Positions 63,901 through 64,000 of a stretch of 64,000 nucleotides of DNA are shown here, one piece after another. Within the stretch, counting starts at the first letter, position 1; the number at the start of each line of letters is the position of its first letter. Origin of the DNA: Poecilobothrus nobilitatus (Eukaryota; Arthropoda; Insecta; Diptera; Dolichopodidae); the NCBI GenBank assembly GCA_947095535.1, contig OX352774.1, positions 4,092,001-4,156,000 on the forward strand. The letters are read 5' to 3'. The position numbers were made by a program, and so were the translations under genes. The notes below the pieces were generated by a model. The model made no database searches, had not been told where the DNA came from, and saw only the letters and a program-made list of their open reading frames with translations.

Positions 63901-64000
63901 CTACAAATTACAGATAAAAATTCAATGTCACCTTTGTATTTTTAATGAAAAATGAAAAAAAAAAAAAAAAATTCTATATAAATGAAAATCACATACACAA

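Noticed and set aside
1..64000. CRISPR array, bacterial operon or integrated virus
   Set aside because: No regularly spaced direct repeats, no bacterial gene signatures and no viral protein motifs were seen. The window is animal nuclear DNA.

Overview
This is eukaryotic, very AT-rich DNA (long poly-T, poly-A and TA runs throughout), almost certainly from an insect and most likely a fly (Diptera). Three things point that way. The genes have short exons with GTAAGT-type donors separated by multi-kilobase introns. There is a mariner copy of the DD41D (rosa-like) type. There are six repeats built like the Drosophila DINE-1/INE-1 (Helentron-derived) elements. No bacterial, organellar or viral gene, rRNA, CRISPR array or genuine tRNA gene was recognised.

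Layout. Positions 1-49,373 are non-coding (intergenic or intronic) DNA with dispersed repeats. In order these are: a perfect hairpin (4886-4933); a CAGTA-rich inverted-repeat element (6018-6524); a TIR element (9682-10788) holding an inserted Harbinger-type MITE (10031-10324); a decayed non-LTR reverse transcriptase fragment on the minus strand (about 10786-11770); a DINE-1-like element (14443-15288); a second member of the TIR family (15480-15868); three near-identical DINE-1-like elements of about 1.6 kb (19180-20760, 32059-33620, 35979-37563); two tRNA-derived SINEs (26508-26693, 37765-37950); two more inverted-repeat elements (38211-38862, 42864-43468); and a complete but dead mariner (40656-41953) with perfect 29-bp TIRs. 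One short open frame at 34872-34970 has a coding-like composition but no recognised homologue.

From 49,374 onward a pogo-type MITE (49374-49797) lies 1.1 kb upstream of a real gene: the first two coding exons of a tetraspanin on the plus strand (50881-50985 and 59176-59367). They are separated by an 8.19-kb intron carrying two further DINE-1-like elements in opposite orientation. The rest of the tetraspanin must lie beyond the right edge. At 63694-63900 there is a well-bounded exon on the opposite strand from a gene I cannot identify; if the tetraspanin continues to the right, this exon lies inside its second intron. A third, shorter SINE lies at 63137-63246.

No new multi-gene system is visible. 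The most informative signal is the DINE-1-like group: two subfamilies with different subterminal inverted repeats share the same 3' hairpin-and-tail design and related internal blocks, and one copy has amplified a 480-bp block.
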